In this document: positions 45,500-57,663 of the stretch, piece after piece
Layout: every line of letters starts with the position of its first letter
Numbering within the stretch: the stretch's first letter is position 1
Source of the DNA: Benincasa hispida
Taxonomy: Eukaryota; Streptophyta; Magnoliopsida; Cucurbitales; Cucurbitaceae
Length of the DNA stretch: 64,000 nucleotides
NCBI RefSeq assembly: GCF_009727055.1
Contig: NC_052349.1
Span: 43,607,302 to 43,671,301 of the forward strand
Direction: 5' to 3'
The notes under the pieces: model-generated
Database searches by the model: none
What the model was told of the DNA's origin: nothing
Seen by the model: the letters and a program-made list of their open reading frames with translations, nothing else
Made by a program: the position numbers and the translations under genes

Positions 45500-47740
45500 A
45501 AGTTTGGGGGTGTGATGACATGCAAAAATGCATGTCATCTTAGGTCTTTTACTTAGAATTATGAAGGTTGTTAGGCAGAATATGTGGCAATCATATTAGG
45601 AATTCACAAGAAAAAGAGTTTGCGTCGATCAACATGTCGAATCTCAGCTAACCCGTTATTTTGCGTTAATTATGCGTTTAATGTTCTATTTTTGTAGCTA
45701 ATGCAGGAAATGAACGCAAATGCGGAAATCGAACGACCGCATATGGAGAAACACTCCATCGCAAAGGCAAACGCATCGATCAATGCATGAATGTTGCGGT
45801 AATCAGTCGTATGCGTTCATTGCATCGAAGTTGCGCTCGTCAAGCGATTGCGGTTATCATGTAGAACAAGTGCATAATGCCCACTGGAACGTCCGTGTAT
45901 TTTATCATCAACTTGATGAATTAATTTCAAGATATAAGGCTTTCCTATTATAACAGGTTGTTCGTTGCGGTATTAAGTGAATTTGGCCATTGAATGATTG
46001 CGGCTACGCAACAACACATTCTAATGGGATCAATGCAAGGTTGGTAGAATGAACACATCAACGCATCTACCTCGAGAAAAACCAAAAGATGATGTTGACA
46101 TTTTATCTACCACGCCGTTGGTGGCAGAGGTTCAGAAAAGGACTAACGCGCCAAACATCAGACTTAGAGCAGTCCAATTAATGTTGTCGGTGACCCAGGC
46201 TCTATAAATAGAAGTAGATGAGAAGAAATTCAAGTTATCTAGGGTTTTCGCCTAAGGTTGAATCCAAGGTTTTCGCCTGAGGTTCGCTTAGGGCGGATCC
46301 TTGCGATCCAGACAACTGCATGAGAAGATGGCTGAGAGTTCTTCATCTCCTTCCTCCATTCCAAGTGACGACCAGAGCTAGATATCGAGAGAGTCAGCTC
46401 CTCCGCCCATCCATGGCATCACCGGCAGCCTTAACGCACATCTGCTGGGTGCAAATCTTTGCTTCCAGCCGGTCATTTCCTTTTCCGTTCTTTTCTCATA
46501 TTGTATTGCATGACATTTTGAAATTAAGGAATTAATACTATCTATTTTTCAATGCATTTCTCTATTCCTTCGACTCCATCTCCATCTTCTTTGTTTACCA
46601 TCTTTACTTTCATTGTAACACTTAGTGGGAATGCTTGGGTATTGCATACTTAGTCATGTGGATTAGGAATATGAAGCATGTAGCAACCCACCGAGTGGTG
46701 TGCGTTGCGCGAGTGTGTGAGTAATCTTATTTGCTTAGTGTGAAGCTGCTGTAAAGCATGTCTATAGGCTAACACATTGCTTGTCTATGAGTAAAGTCAG
46801 CAACAATCAACTGCTCGTGAGGGTAAGTGATTGGACGCATTAAGCAAGGCATGCATTTTTCACTAGAAATAGGAGTAATCTTGCGTCAACCAAGTCCATG
46901 CACTTGTCTTGTTTTATGTTGTGCCCAACACCCCTTTAGAGCTACTCAAGAGAGAGTCTAAAGAAAGAACCTAATGTCTCGAGAGAGCTAGGTTAGAATC
47001 TGGACTCGAGAGAGCAAGATTAGAACTGCATAAACAAGAGATAGGGACTTAAAGATAAACACTATTTGCTATTAACCCATCACATGCATCCTAGAGATAG
47101 GATACGATTGAGTGCAGTCACCGCAGCGTTGTGTGCATTTTGCATCATCGCATAGGAAAAGAGTAGAGACTTAAGAATAAGCTCTATGGACACTTTTGCA
47201 TTTAACACATGCGACCTAGACTTAGGAGCACGCATTTGCATTGGAAAATGATTTATTGTGCATGAGTGTAGCATGATCGCATTAGCTTGCGTTGACTAGG
47301 GTTGCCTTCGTAGTCACTTTTAAGGGTTGCAATGAAAACAACTCCACATTTTATCTATTTTCCCATACATTTATTTCATGTCAAGGTTTGTCGTCTCTCT
47401 ACCTTTCATGCATATTCTCTTTGTGTTGTCTGTTAGATAGGAGTAGGAATAGGAATAACTTAGCAACATCCCCTCCATTCTTTTATTTAAACCGCCGCAT
47501 GCACATCATCGCAAACATATAGCTACAAGTCCCTGTGTTCGACCTCGAATTACCCGAGAAACTTGCGTTGGAATTATACTTGGTTCCAGTGTAAGAAAAG
47601 TTGTGGCAAGACGCATGGTCATCGCATACATTCGTTAACGTATTATCATTCCAACACATGACCATCGACGTATGACTATCAACGGATATCTTAGGAACAT
47701 GCATCACATACCGCATCCACGGGATTTTAGTTGTCGAGTA
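45500..47740 (+). mobile_element. Gypsy (Tat/Athila-like) LTR, probably solo
   Basis: An aagtttgggggtg tract (45500-45512), the polypurine tract style of Athila/Tat elements, is followed by TGATGACATGC, where an LTR should start. Near 47523-47590 the block ctacaagtccctgtgttcga then cctcgaattacccgag is typical of such LTRs. There is no coding region. Open frames at 45720-45953, 46320-46535 and 47292-47522 have no recognisable product. The right end is uncertain and no target duplication was found. Sequence flavour (frequent TGCG, GCAT) differs from the neighbouring copias. Confidence 0.5.
45514..45539. repeat. Perfect 11-bp hairpin at gypsy LTR start
   Basis: gatgacatgca (45514-45524), loop aaaa, tgcatgtcatc (45529-45539). 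Every base of the arms pairs. It sits at the very start of the inferred LTR. Confidence 0.9.
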
Positions 47741-49350
47741 AAATTGACTTCTAATTTCCCGCCATCACCTACATGATCGTTTAGCGTGCGTGCATGCCAT
47801 GCATCGAGTATTATAAACTCAACGATCGTTTTGATGGTTTAGCAAATACTACACGATCGAGTAGAACTTTTCTACACGATCGCATAGCCAAATCTAAACG
47901 ATCGTTTAACTTGGGCTACACAATGCGACCAACGATTCGTCTTCTCTCTCAAAGCGAACAACATCTCCATGCGTCAGAAGCTTCATTACGAACGACTCAA
48001 ACAAAACAACAACTTGAATACAGACTCGATTTCTTGTTAATTATCTAACTTATCATATTATATTTATAACTTATAGTTTTCATATTGCATCATATGTATC
48101 ATATAAACCATAGTTCTTTTTCTTTTTATGGCATTTAATATAAATCGTATTTATATTAATTTCTCCAATCAAATAATGTATCAAATACATCAAATCAATT
48201 ATATCATATACAATTTAATTAATCAAATCCCCTCTTGTTAATTTGAATATTTCAAACTAAGCAACAAACTGATTCTCAACTTGAATCCATTGAGCTACCA
48301 AGAGAATCTTATGGACCTGTAGCTTGAAGCTCTAATGGTATGTGAATAACTGACTAAACTCTTTATCACGATATCCACCATTCATTAACTGCCAGGCACT
48401 CCACTTAAGACCGACAGTTGCACTCTTCACACTACAGATATATTTATGTGTCCATTGGATATAACCAATCAACAGTACGATGACCCTTCACAAATCGCTC
48501 ATACAGATGGGCCAATTTACCATTTTGCCCATGTAATTACATCTAACTCCTTAAGTACCACTAATTCCTCTAATGAACAATAGATCATAGTCCCACTATG
48601 ACTAAATCCTTCTAGGGCCAAGAGAAGGTATGGTGCCACATTGTTCAAGCTGCGGAATCAACCCTTAAGGGAGTAATTTATCTACTTACCCGTGCTTCGA
48701 GGAAGGAGTGAATTCCATCTTGTGTAGTTGAGTTCCCATCTTCCAATCAGACGAATCCCCAAAGTGGTAGGTTTGAGTCGGCAATCTGGCCACTCTCACC
48801 AATGCAAATCAAAGGACCGCCTTCATAGGCAGGAGTTCACAACTCACTCAGGATTAAGGTCATGTTACCTATGGTCATCTTAGTGAAATGAAAGTCTCAA
48901 TTATGAACGGCGTTATATAACAAGACTAAACATTTTGTGGTCCGGTCTTATACAAACTCCTTTGTATATAGCATCCATGCTCACATGTCTAATACACAAA
49001 TGATCGGGATCAGATCATTTGTAAAACTTTATGAACATTTGTAACACCTACAAAGTGGGTCACACTTGTAGTGTCATCGGGATAAGATATCCCTCTTTTA
49101 TCTATATACTACAAACCATTTAGGTTATCACTTAAAACACGATCCACTTGTATGTCTACACATACATGCTTAAGTTACAACGATAACCATAGATCTTAGT
49201 TTATTATTTTATGGTTAATGCAATTAAAATATCTCATATTTCATAAACTGAAGTGAATAAAATATCATTATTATAAATCACAAAGTGTTTGTTCATACAA
49301 GTGTTTACAAACTACAGGACCCTACGAGATTTAGGACATCAACCCCAACA
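47741..49350 (-). mobile_element. Copia LTR S3, probably 5' LTR of copia F, truncated
   Basis: The LTR head on the minus strand, TGTTGGGGTTGATGTCC, lies at 49350. It follows the family order down to the gatcgttta motif array at 47770-47935 and then loses the usual LTR tail (GTTCCTTCA) and primer binding site. Orientation and position fit the 5' LTR of copia F, whose leader is cut by the gypsy LTR to the left. A fragmentary solo LTR is an alternative. Confidence 0.7.
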
Positions 49351-50643
49351 TTTGAGTGTATTCATGCGATCAACAGTAAGAAAAAAAGGCAAGGAGGGAT
49401 GGGTAGGGCTTAAGCTGGACACGAGTAAGGCCTATGACAGGATTCAATGGCCATTTCTTCGTGCTATGCTTACCGCTATGGGTTTTGGAGATTGTTGGGT
49501 CAAGAGTATTATGAATTATGTTGAATCTGTCAATTTTTTTGTGCTTATTAACGAAAAGCCCCACCAAGAGTTCGGTTCTAAGCGAGGTCTTTAACAAGGT
49601 GATTCTCTCTCCCTCTATTTGTTTATCATATACACTGAAGGCTTGTCTACTCTGCTCATAAGGGAATAATCTCTTTTTCTCATTCATGATCTTCATATTA
49701 ACTCTTATTGTCCTGCTATCTGTCATTTATTTTTTTGTTGATGATAGTTTAATCTTTTTCAAAGATTATGTTGTTGATTTTAGGACTATCCGCTCAATTC
49801 TTAAATATTACGAGGAAGCGTCAAGGCAAAAGGTAAATCCCAACAAGTCGGAATGCATGGTTAGTAAAAATATCAGGCTTTCTCAGGCCAATGAGATATA
49901 CAAAATTATGGGGTTTTAAAAGACAAGTTTTCTTCGAGTCTACATGGGGATGCATCAAAAGTTTGTAGGAATAAATCTAAGATGTTTAATAGGTTGAGGG
50001 ATAGAGTTTGGAAGGCTTTGCAAGGTTGGAATAGAAGGTCTCTTCTCTTTGTGCGGGAAAGATGCGTTTATTAAATTTGTTGTGTAGGCAATCTCAAACT
50101 ACACAATGAGCTGCTTTAAGCTCCCGATGGGGCTTTGTGTTGATATTAATCGGGCTCGTGCTTTATTCTGGTGGGAGTCTTGTGGTGATAAACATAAAGC
50201 TCAGTGGATGAGTTGAAGGATATGTGTGTTAGTAAAGATGTAGATGGGCTTAGCTTCTATGACATTCAGTTGTTTAGCCAGGTCATGTTGGCCAAAAAAA
50301 GCTAGAGGATCTTGAAATACCCTGACAGTCTCCTGATCAATGTTTTCAAAGAGAAGTATTTTAAAGGTAGGTGTTTCCTTAATGATCTTTTTGGGAATAA
50401 CCCTTCACTCACGTGGAGAAGCATCTTATGGAGGAGGGATCTCTTCTCAAAGGGGTTTAGGTGGAAAGTGGAGGATGGAAGAAGCATCTACATCCACAAG
50501 GACCATGGGCTTAATAGTGATGGCTTAAATTCCCAATGTGTTTAAACATAAGCTTTGAATTTAAGAGAGTCTGGGACATCATTAATGTTGATGAGAAGTG
50601 GAATATTGGGTTGACTATAGATAATTTTTTGGCAGGTGATGAG
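49351..50643 (+). pseudogene. L1-type LINE reverse transcriptase, part 1
   Basis: The first frame (to 49594) reads GWVGLKLDTSKAYDRIQWPF, the non-LTR RT box with its first catalytic Asp. Then come GSKRGL, a stop, and QGDSLSLYLFIIYTEGLSTL. At 49686-49919 YFFVDDSLIFFKD holds the two remaining catalytic Asp (usual FADDSL), then VNPNKSECMVSKNI. Around 49960-50200 are WKALQGWNRRSL and CFKLPMGLC, and at 50312-50545 SLTWRSILWRRDLFSKGFRW, the start of the C-terminal part. Stops and frameshifts are frequent. The endonuclease half is absent. The left end abuts copia LTR S3 exactly. Confidence 0.85.
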
Positions 50644-52616
50644 TGAAGGAACTCTTATCAAAGAGACCTGTGAGCGGAAACGAGATCGTTCCAAACCCCA
50701 TTGTAATAGAACATATACATTTACAATCAAACAATAAAGTTATGCAAAACTCTAAATTATAGCATGTTGCAAAAGGGAAGTATTAAGGATCAAGAAAACT
50801 CACCCTTGAAGAACTATTTTTCTCGTTCCCTCGATCTTACTGCACGATCAGTTACCAACACGAACATCATGCCTCAGCTATCTCCACAAACAAGCACAAA
50901 TAACACTTGTTCCTCGAACAAGAAGTAGACACCACCAGAAGGCTACCTTGGTATTCTCAGTGTGAGAATCTAGGAGTTATGGGCTTTGTAGGATTTTGTA
51001 GAGGGAAGGAACAATTTTACAGATCGTGTAGACGATCGAGTAAGTGGGAGATGACTTTAGTCTATCGTATAGACAGAGTACTCGATCGTTTAGAAAATAA
51101 GTTACTATCGTATAGAAAACTCTTACACAATCGTTTATGCTCTCACGCTATCGTATAGCTAACTCTTTTGATTGCACGATTCTCAAAAACTTAATGATCA
51201 CCTTTTGAAAAAATGAAAACAATTTTCATTTTATTCATCAGTTATCATAACCGATCACAACTTTCCACTAAGTTGGTTATTGGGAGAAAAAAACAGAATC
51301 AATTATCCTATAGTTGATTTAATTAAAAATATATAAAATATCCATAACCTATAGTTTTAATATCACATCTCATGCAATATATAAACTATAGTTCTTTTTC
51401 TCCTTTATAGTATTTAATAACAATTCCTCTAATTAATGTATCTAATACATTAAGTTAATTATATCTCATATAATTGATGCAATTAAAGTATATCATATAT
51501 TATCAAATTTCCTCTTGTTAATTTGAATACTTCAAACTAACCCAAAATTGATTCTTAACATGAATATATTGAGCTACCAAGGGGACCTTATGGACATGTA
51601 GTTTGAAGCTCCAACGGTACGTGAATAACTAACTAAACTCTTTAATCACAATATCCACCATCCGTTAACTACTGAGCATTCCACTAAAGACCGATAGCTG
51701 CACTATTCGCACTATAGATATATTTTCGTGTCCATTGGATATAACCAATCAATAGTATGAAGACCCTTCACAAATCGCTCGTAAGTACAGCCAGACCAAT
51801 TTACTGTTTTGTCCTTATAATTACATCTGTGATTCCTCTAATGAAAAATACATCATAGTCCTACTATGAGTAAACCATTTTCGGGCCAAGAGAAGGTGTG
51901 GTGCCACATTGTTCAAGTCCCGTAATCAGCCTTTAAGGGAGTAGTTTATCTACTTACCCCTGAATCGGGGAAGGAGTGAATTCCATCTTGTGTAGCTAAA
52001 TTCCCAACTCCCCAATCAGATGAATCCCCTAAGTGGTAGGTTTAAGTATGCAATCTGGCCACTCGCATTCATACAAATCAAATGAGCGCCCTCATAGGCA
52101 GGAGTTCCCAACTCACTCAGGATTAAGGTCTGTTACCTATGATCATCCTAGTGAAATAAAAGTCTCTGTCATGAACGATGTTATATAATGAGACTAAACA
52201 TTCCGTGGTCTGGTCTTATACAAACTCTTTTATATAGAGCATCCCCGCTCACATGTTTAATACATGAATGGTCAGGATCAGATCATTTATAGCACTTTAT
52301 AACACTTGTAACATCTACAAAGCGAGCCACACTTGTAGTGTAAACAAGATAAAGTTTCCCTCCATTATCCATATACTACATACCATTTAGGTTATCACTT
52401 AAAGCACGATCTACTTATATGTCATAACATACATGCTCGAGTTACAACGATAATTAGGGATCTTAGTTTGTTGGTTTGTGGTTAATGCAACAAAATATCT
52501 CATATATCAAAGACTGTAGTGAAAAAATATCTCATATTATTACATCACATAATGTTTGTTCACACACGTGTTTACAAACTATAGGACCATCGAGATTTAG
52601 GGCATCAACCCCAACA
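50644..52616 (-). mobile_element. Solo copia LTR S4 (1.97 kb) inside the LINE
   Basis: It runs from TGTTGGGGTTGATGCCC at 52616 (minus strand) to GAGTTCCTTCA at 50644. It is flanked by a perfect target duplication atgag (50639-50643 and 52617-52621). Removing it restores the LINE frame across FLAGDE...KVILKIPL. It holds the same cgatcgtttag motif group at 51020-51200. Confidence 0.95.
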
Positions 52617-52883
52617 ATGAGAAGGTGATTCTCAAGATTCCACTGAGGGGATGCAATGAGAAGGATGGAATTATCTGGGACTTGGAACCAATAAGGTGCT
52701 TGTCAAGCATGCTTACAAGCTTGCTTCTAATATCGATTTGGCTTCAAAAGCTTTATGTTTCAACATATTCAAGTCCATATCAAAATGGAAGAGGGTTTGG
52801 AAGCTTAATGTGGTTACGTGTATGAAACTTAACCTGTGGAAGGTTCTTTATGATACCCTCCCTACTCTTTGTAATATTGTCAA
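52617..52883 (+). pseudogene. LINE C-terminal region, part 2
   Basis: Short stretches continue the LINE ORF2: VILKIPLRGCNEKDGIIWDL and then LVKHAYKLASNIDLASKALC, leading to the Trp-rich RVWKLNVVTCMKLNLWKVL just before the zinc-binding region. The segment ends at a hAT insertion after attgtcaa. Confidence 0.8.
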
Positions 52884-53130
52884 TAGAGATGTCCATGGGG
52901 CGGGGTGGGGACGGGGAAGCCATCCTCGTCCCTGTCCCTGCCCCCTATACCATTCCTCGTCCCTACAAATTTTCCCGCGGGGATTAAATTCCCCGCCTTT
53001 GTTTTTTTTAAAAAAAAAATTATATAGACTTTTCCAATGCAATTTTAATTGAAACAAAAACATTTCTTAGTGCAGACTTCAATAGAATATTATATATTTT
53101 TCTATTTTTTTTTTTTAAAAAAAAAAAAAA

Positions 53131-53335
53131 AACATCCATTCATAAAGTCATCGATTATTCTCATTAAAATTCAAGATAAACTTAAATAATAAAAACATCA
53201 ATTCATAATCCATCAATAATTCTCATTAAAATTCAACTTAAACTTAAATAATAAAAAATATCCATTCATAATCCATCAATTATTCTCATTAAAATTCAAC
53301 TTAAATTTAAATAATAAAAACATCCATCCATAATT
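53131..53335. repeat. 63-bp tandem repeat inside the hAT element
   Basis: A little over three units each start (a)catccattcata and contain attctcattaaaattcaact followed by aaataataaa. Equivalent bases occur at 53133, 53196, 53259 and 53321. A T-run followed by an A-run precedes it (53105-53132). Confidence 0.9.
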
Positions 53336-53703
53336 ATTTTAAGAAAAGTTACAACATGACAACAACAACATATTTGTTTAAGACACAACATGACAATAAC
53401 ATAGCCAAACCAAGCCGCTATCAACGAATTTCATCCAACTTTGTAAGGGATGATTCCTGAAAAAAAACACAAATATTGCACATATTAGTATAAATCAATA
53501 TTAAATTAATAATAATAATAATACACGAACTTATAACTTACATCATTTGGATTTCGATCCTCAAGAACATTTTTTAAAACTTTAGCATCTATAGGAGTAT
53601 GCTTATCTATTTAAGGCATGTAAAAGGAAAATTAGATCTCAAATTGTAAATAATAAAAGTTTATTAAATAAATTAAATAATAATACTAATTCATACCTTC
53701 CGC

Positions 53704-55803
53704 TCATAACCAATCTTGAGTACACATCAAAGCTTCCAATAAATTTTCATGAATTTGAGAACGATGTGGACCTACATGTCTACCACCAATACTAAATGCA
53801 GATTCAGAAGCAACAGTAGTGACGGAAACGACTAGAATATCTTTTGTAATTTGATACAAAACAGGATACTTCACTCCATTCAATTTCCGCCATTGCAAAA
53901 TGTTAGTCATCTGACCGCGGTAGAAGAGACTCATCCAAATAATGATCCAACTCTGATTTGATATTATCAACATCATTTTTAACATTATTAACAAACTCTC
54001 AAACTTGAGATGTCAATCTTTCCTATTAATAAGAGCAGTTGAACTATTACTTCCATCTCGCCTTGAAGTTGAAGAAGTACTAACTGTAGATGTAGAACGT
54101 TGAGGTTCTTCTATTGTTCTTGAATTTGAACCATAAAACTTATCAAATCACAACACAAGTCTCTACGCGTTTAATTACAACATTATGATGAGATCCATAG
54201 ATTTAAGGAAAATAAAACTGGATCAATCTCATCTTAAATCTAGGATCTAATATTGTAGCTATTGCCAATACACTATGAATCACACTCCAATATTTTTTAA
54301 ACTTAGCAATCATTCTTGATGCCATTACTTGTACCTCCTCAACATGAGAGTTAAGCCACTTAGAAAGTTCCAATCTAATTTCACAAACTTCTTCAAAAAA
54401 GACATTGGAGGTTGGAGAACTTGACCCATAAAACAACTCAGTCATCAAGTAAAATGGTTCTAATCTATCACATATCTATTTTTCAAAATTCTAATAAGTA
54501 TCTGAAGGAAGACAAGTGTATAGTGATTCACATTGTTTTAGACGGGGAAAAACATCTTTGTATTCCAAAGCAGTTTTAAGCATCACAGAGGTTGAATTCC
54601 ATCTTGTAACACAATCAAGACTTAGTTTTTTAATGCATGAAATTTGTAATTAACGAACTCCTTCTTTAAATTTTTCCTTCCTTTTTGGAGAAAGAGTCCA
54701 TAAATGAACAGTACCTTTAATCTTCTCTATACCATCAGAAATTACAGCCAAACTATCTTTTACTATCAAATTCAAAATATGTGCACAACAACGAATGTGG
54801 AACAAACTTCCATGCAACCACAGTGTCCTTAAATCTAATTTTCTTAATAAAATTTCAACCATTGCATCATTTGTTGAACAATTATTTACTGTTAAAATGG
54901 ATAATTTGTGATCTATTTTCCAATAAAAAATACACTCTATTAATGCTTTAGAAAGTAACTGTCCAATATGTGGATGTGGCACATGTACAAACCTAGTATA
55001 GTAGTATTACATAATAATATGTTAAAATGAAAACTACCAAATGAACAAAAAAATACATAACAACATAAAATATTTAAATTACCTTAAAAGTCTGCTTTGC
55101 AGGACCGAAGAATCATCAATAAAATGTGTAGTGATCGTCATGTATCCCTTCTTCTAACTAGACACAGTCCATATGTCCGTAGTAAGAGCAACCCTACTTT
55201 TATTGTTTTCCAAAACATTCACTGTTTTAATTATCTTTTCTTCATAAACTTTTATTATATCTCTCCCTGTCATGGTTCTTGAAATCATCTTAAACAATGG
55301 TTGAACACCACTAAAAAACTTTCTAAATCCTTTGTGTTCAACCATGTTTATTGGATATTCATGTAAAATTATAGCACAAACAAGATCTCTTCTAGAAGCT
55401 TTATAATCAAAGAGGGTCGGATTTAAGACTACTTTTCCTTCATTGGATTTAGTGGGTCTCAAACATGATTGCCTAATATCTCTCTGTCTCCATAAGGGAC
55501 AAATTTTGAAATGGTCATGTAAATGCTTTATCCCATTTTTAGATTCCCCTCATAACTTTTTTCCACAATAATTACATATTGCTTTCATGGTGTCATTTAT
55601 TTTTTGTCTTTTATAATGATTCCATACTATTGACGTCAACCTATTACTTTTTAGTACATCCTCATTATCATCGGTATCTAATGTAATAGGCGTAAATTGA
55701 TCATTACCACTAGAAACACCTTGTTGGGGTTGATTTGCTCGTGTTCATAGATGTTGGAGTTGAACCACTTTGTTCTAACTCATTATTATTCCATAGAGTC
55801 ATT
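53704..55803 (-). pseudogene. hAT transposase (BED and hATC domains), broken
   Basis: ATG at 55803 opens MTLWNNNELEQSGSTPTSMN, then needs one frame change near 55740. The BED zinc finger follows: TSIVWNHYKRQKINDTMKAI, CNYCGKK, a stop, and GIKHLHDHFKIC (about 55640-55510). The core at 55462-55154 ends in RVALTTDIWTVSS, the first catalytic region. A second part at 54982-54650 reads ILTVNNCSTNDAMVEILLRK and IRCCAHILNLIVKDSL. A third at 54448-54203 ends SVLAIATILDPRFKM. The hATC dimerisation domain at 53994-53704 has VSVTTVASESAFSIGGRHVG and EALMCTQDWL. About 700 codons in all, the usual size for RICESLEEPER/Daysleeper-type proteins, but with stops and shifts. Domestication is not supported. Confidence 0.85.
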
Positions 55804-56645
55804 TTCAAATTTCACCTACAAATAGTTAAATAGTAACAAAACAATCACAAAATCGAACAACTAGTCAATTTCAGACATACAAAAAAATCAAATTCGGATT
55901 TCTAACAGATCATATCAGAGATCAAACATACCAAAAATCGTACATACTTTCAGATTTCTAATGATTCATACATACCAAAAATCAAACAAATAACTACAAC
56001 TCATTTTATCTTCTATACAAATCAGATTAGAGAGTGGATATTCAATTCAGATTTCGGACATACCTTGGAACGAAAAATGTTAGCAGATCTGACAGAAGGA
56101 CACGGTTATGGGGTGAGGCCGTGAAGGTGAGATGAGAAGTGATAACTCGAGTGACCGAGTCAGTGTCATGGGCCCTTGACGTAAGGCGGTGGTGATTAGT
56201 AACTGTGAGGGAGAGGAACTCGAGTCGGCATTGGCGGTGACTGTAAGTGAGGGTAGAGGTCACGTGAGGCGGTGACTGTGAGGAGAGGGACTCGCGAGAG
56301 GGAGAGAGAGGGACTCGGCGACGTGAGGGAGTGCCAGAGTGGTGAGTATTCTTCAGTCCAGTCGTGAGTCTTGTGAATGTGAAAAGGTGAGGTGAAGGCG
56401 ATTGAAGTGAGGCGTGAGGGACTAGACTACGGAGTGATGTGAGGCAGAGGCGCACTGAGCAGAGGGAAAGGGAATTCATTTTCGGTTAGGGTTTTATAAT
56501 ATATACATACATACATACATATATATATAATCGGGGCGGGGCCGGGGAATATATTTCCCGTCCCCGACCCCAAAAAGTAAATGGGGAAAAAATTCCCCAT
56601 TCCCCATGTATTCAGGGGTCCCCGCGGGTTAAATGAACATCTCTA

Positions 56646-57650
56646 ATTGTCAATAAACAGATTCCGGCTAACCCTATGTGTCTTTTTTGCAGGAAGTTTG
56701 TGGAGATGGCTACCCAGGTGTAAGTTTAGTAAATGTATTTAACTTCCTCTCTTCCCTTTTCTAAGCGATTTATAGGTTTCTTTCAGAGGTTCTTAAAACA
56801 TGGTCAATTGTTGGGACTGTATACGGGATTATCTTCAAGGCTCAAATAGGGAAGCAGTGGCTATTTTCCACTAGGACGTGCAGAATTGCCGCAATCTTAT
56901 TAAATTGAGTGGTTTCATTTCTAATGCTGGTTTTTTCATCCACAAGATTTGTGTACATGCTAAAGAGTTCGTTACCGAGACAACGGAGGTAGCTTCTTAG
57001 TGTAGACTGGAGAGCCTGTTGAGTCAAGCTTCGTGGACCCTGCCCTTGGATGGATTTTGGAAGCTGAATTCTAATGCGTCTTGGTGTGATCGTGAGGGGG
57101 CGATGGGGATCAATTGGATCATGCATAACTCTAATGAATCTTTAGTCTATGTTGGGTGTGAGAAAGTCAATTTGGGTCGGGCTATAAAAAATCAAGAGGC
57201 TTTTGTTGTGATTAGGGGCCTGTATAAGACGATGCTTCAATTTCGCGATGGTGCGTCTCTTCCTCTTTTCGTGGAGTTAGACTGTGTGGATTTTGTTTAT
57301 GCCCTCAATCTTGAGGGCTCTGATTTGTCTGGGTTGGGTGATCTGGTAGGGGAGATTGTTCCCTTGGTTGAGGCGATTCAGGTTGTTTCTTTTGCTTGGT
57401 GTCCTAGATTGGCGAATGGGGCTGCCCATCGTCTGACTCATGAGGTTCTAAATTATGGTAATTTTGGGACTACTTTGGTATATTATTCTTCTTCTTTCTC
57501 TGAAGAAAAGAATGAGGGTTTTGTTGGTCTGCTTGATTGGTTCTCCTCTGCTATGGGCGATGAGTGTTTTGTGAACTTTGATAAGTTGTTTTATATGATA
57601 TTATTTTTCAAGAAAGAAAAAAATACATACAAAAAAAAAAAAAATACATA
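56646..57650 (+). pseudogene. LINE zinc-binding and RNase H-like domain, part 3
   Basis: The LINE resumes after the hAT (NRFRLTLCVFFAGSLWRWLP). The frame at 57019-57684 gives an RVT_3/RNase H-like domain: LDGFWKLNSNASWCDREGAM, GINWIMHNSNESLVYVGC, LFVELDCVDFVYALN, VSFAWCPRLANGAAHRL. The first metal-binding Asp of this domain (KLN-DAS in relatives) is Asn (SNAS). This final stretch is open for over 200 codons. An A-rich tail near 57614-57645 marks the LINE 3' end. Confidence 0.8.
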
Positions 57651-57663
57651 CAATCAACTTAGG

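Larger units (their letters stand above)
52884..56645 (-). mobile_element. Complete hAT transposon, 3.76 kb
   Basis: It is flanked by a perfect 8-bp duplication attgtcaa (52876-52883 and 56646-56653), with terminal inverted repeats TAGAGATGTCCAT at the left and TAGAGATGTTCAT as the reverse complement of the right end. Both subterminal regions are GC-rich with cggggcgggg/ccccg runs (52895-52995 and 56533-56625). A degraded transposase lies on the minus strand. The element split the LINE between its RT and its RNase H-like part. Confidence 0.95.

Noticed and set aside
45720..48048. Several 64-84 codon frames
   Set aside because: They fall inside the gypsy-type LTR and copia LTR S3, overlap each other and match nothing recognisable.
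53704..55803. Possible domesticated hAT transposase (Daysleeper-like host gene)
   Set aside because: Frame breaks lie in and after the BED finger and the terminal repeats and target duplication are intact, so it is an ordinary decayed transposon.
56042..56479. 145-codon minus-strand frame rich in Ser, Thr and His
   Set aside because: It sits in the noncoding GC-rich end of the hAT element upstream of the BED domain, is made of gtgagg/cactcc-like low-complexity repeats, and has no domain.
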